This document shows positions 63,946 to 64,000 of a stretch of DNA of 64,000 bases, piece after piece (positions within the stretch are counted from its first letter, which is position 1; every line of letters starts with the position of its first letter). A program made the translations under genes and the position numbers. This DNA comes from an uncultured Paracoccaceae bacterium (GTDB lineage: Bacteria > Pseudomonadota > Alphaproteobacteria > Rhodobacterales > Rhodobacteraceae): contig CAJWNQ010000001.1 of NCBI GenBank assembly GCA_913043905.1, forward strand, positions 115,319 through 179,318, written 5' to 3'. The notes under the pieces are model-generated. The model saw nothing but the letters and a program-made list of their open reading frames with translations. It made no database searches and was not told the origin of the DNA.

Positions 63946-64000
<55 letters not shown>

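Overview
The window is a compact, AT-rich chromosomal segment from an alphaproteobacterium. Gene content and order look Rhodobacterales/roseobacter-like: the SUV3-like helicase/S4/fdxA/carD block, nrdJ, an Irr-like Fur protein, olsB/olsA, DUF1150/Hsp20 and purE/purK. It holds about 65 recognisable protein genes, two tRNAs (Gly-GCC, Pro-UGG) and several strong intrinsic terminators. I saw no CRISPR array, prophage, transposase or rRNA. Most genes are ordinary housekeeping or transport functions, and the less-described content is in the non-coding DNA. (1) At 17.15-17.26 kb there is a candidate trans-acting sRNA with three consecutive hairpins, each showing a C/U-rich CUCCUCC-like anti-Shine-Dalgarno loop; the third hairpin is the terminator. 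The architecture resembles the alphaproteobacterial alpha-r14/NfeR1 type. (2) From 42.6 to 48.5 kb a set of YGA-N9-TCR operator-like boxes, matching the RirA-type iron-responsive operator pattern, lies upstream of an orphan Fe3+-binding protein gene, an imelysin/DUF4856-like gene and an apparently non-coding unit. That unit has a TTGACA overlapping the box and ends in a perfect 13-bp terminator just before an Irr-like gene, so it is a candidate iron-regulated sRNA. (3) The nrdJ upstream region has a perfect DnaA box inside a promoter spacer plus an NrdR-like near-palindrome. (4) A 40-bp perfect palindrome follows purK. (5) The S4-domain gene has no ATG/GTG/TTG start covering its conserved N-terminus. 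All calls were made by reading the sequence; no database search was run.
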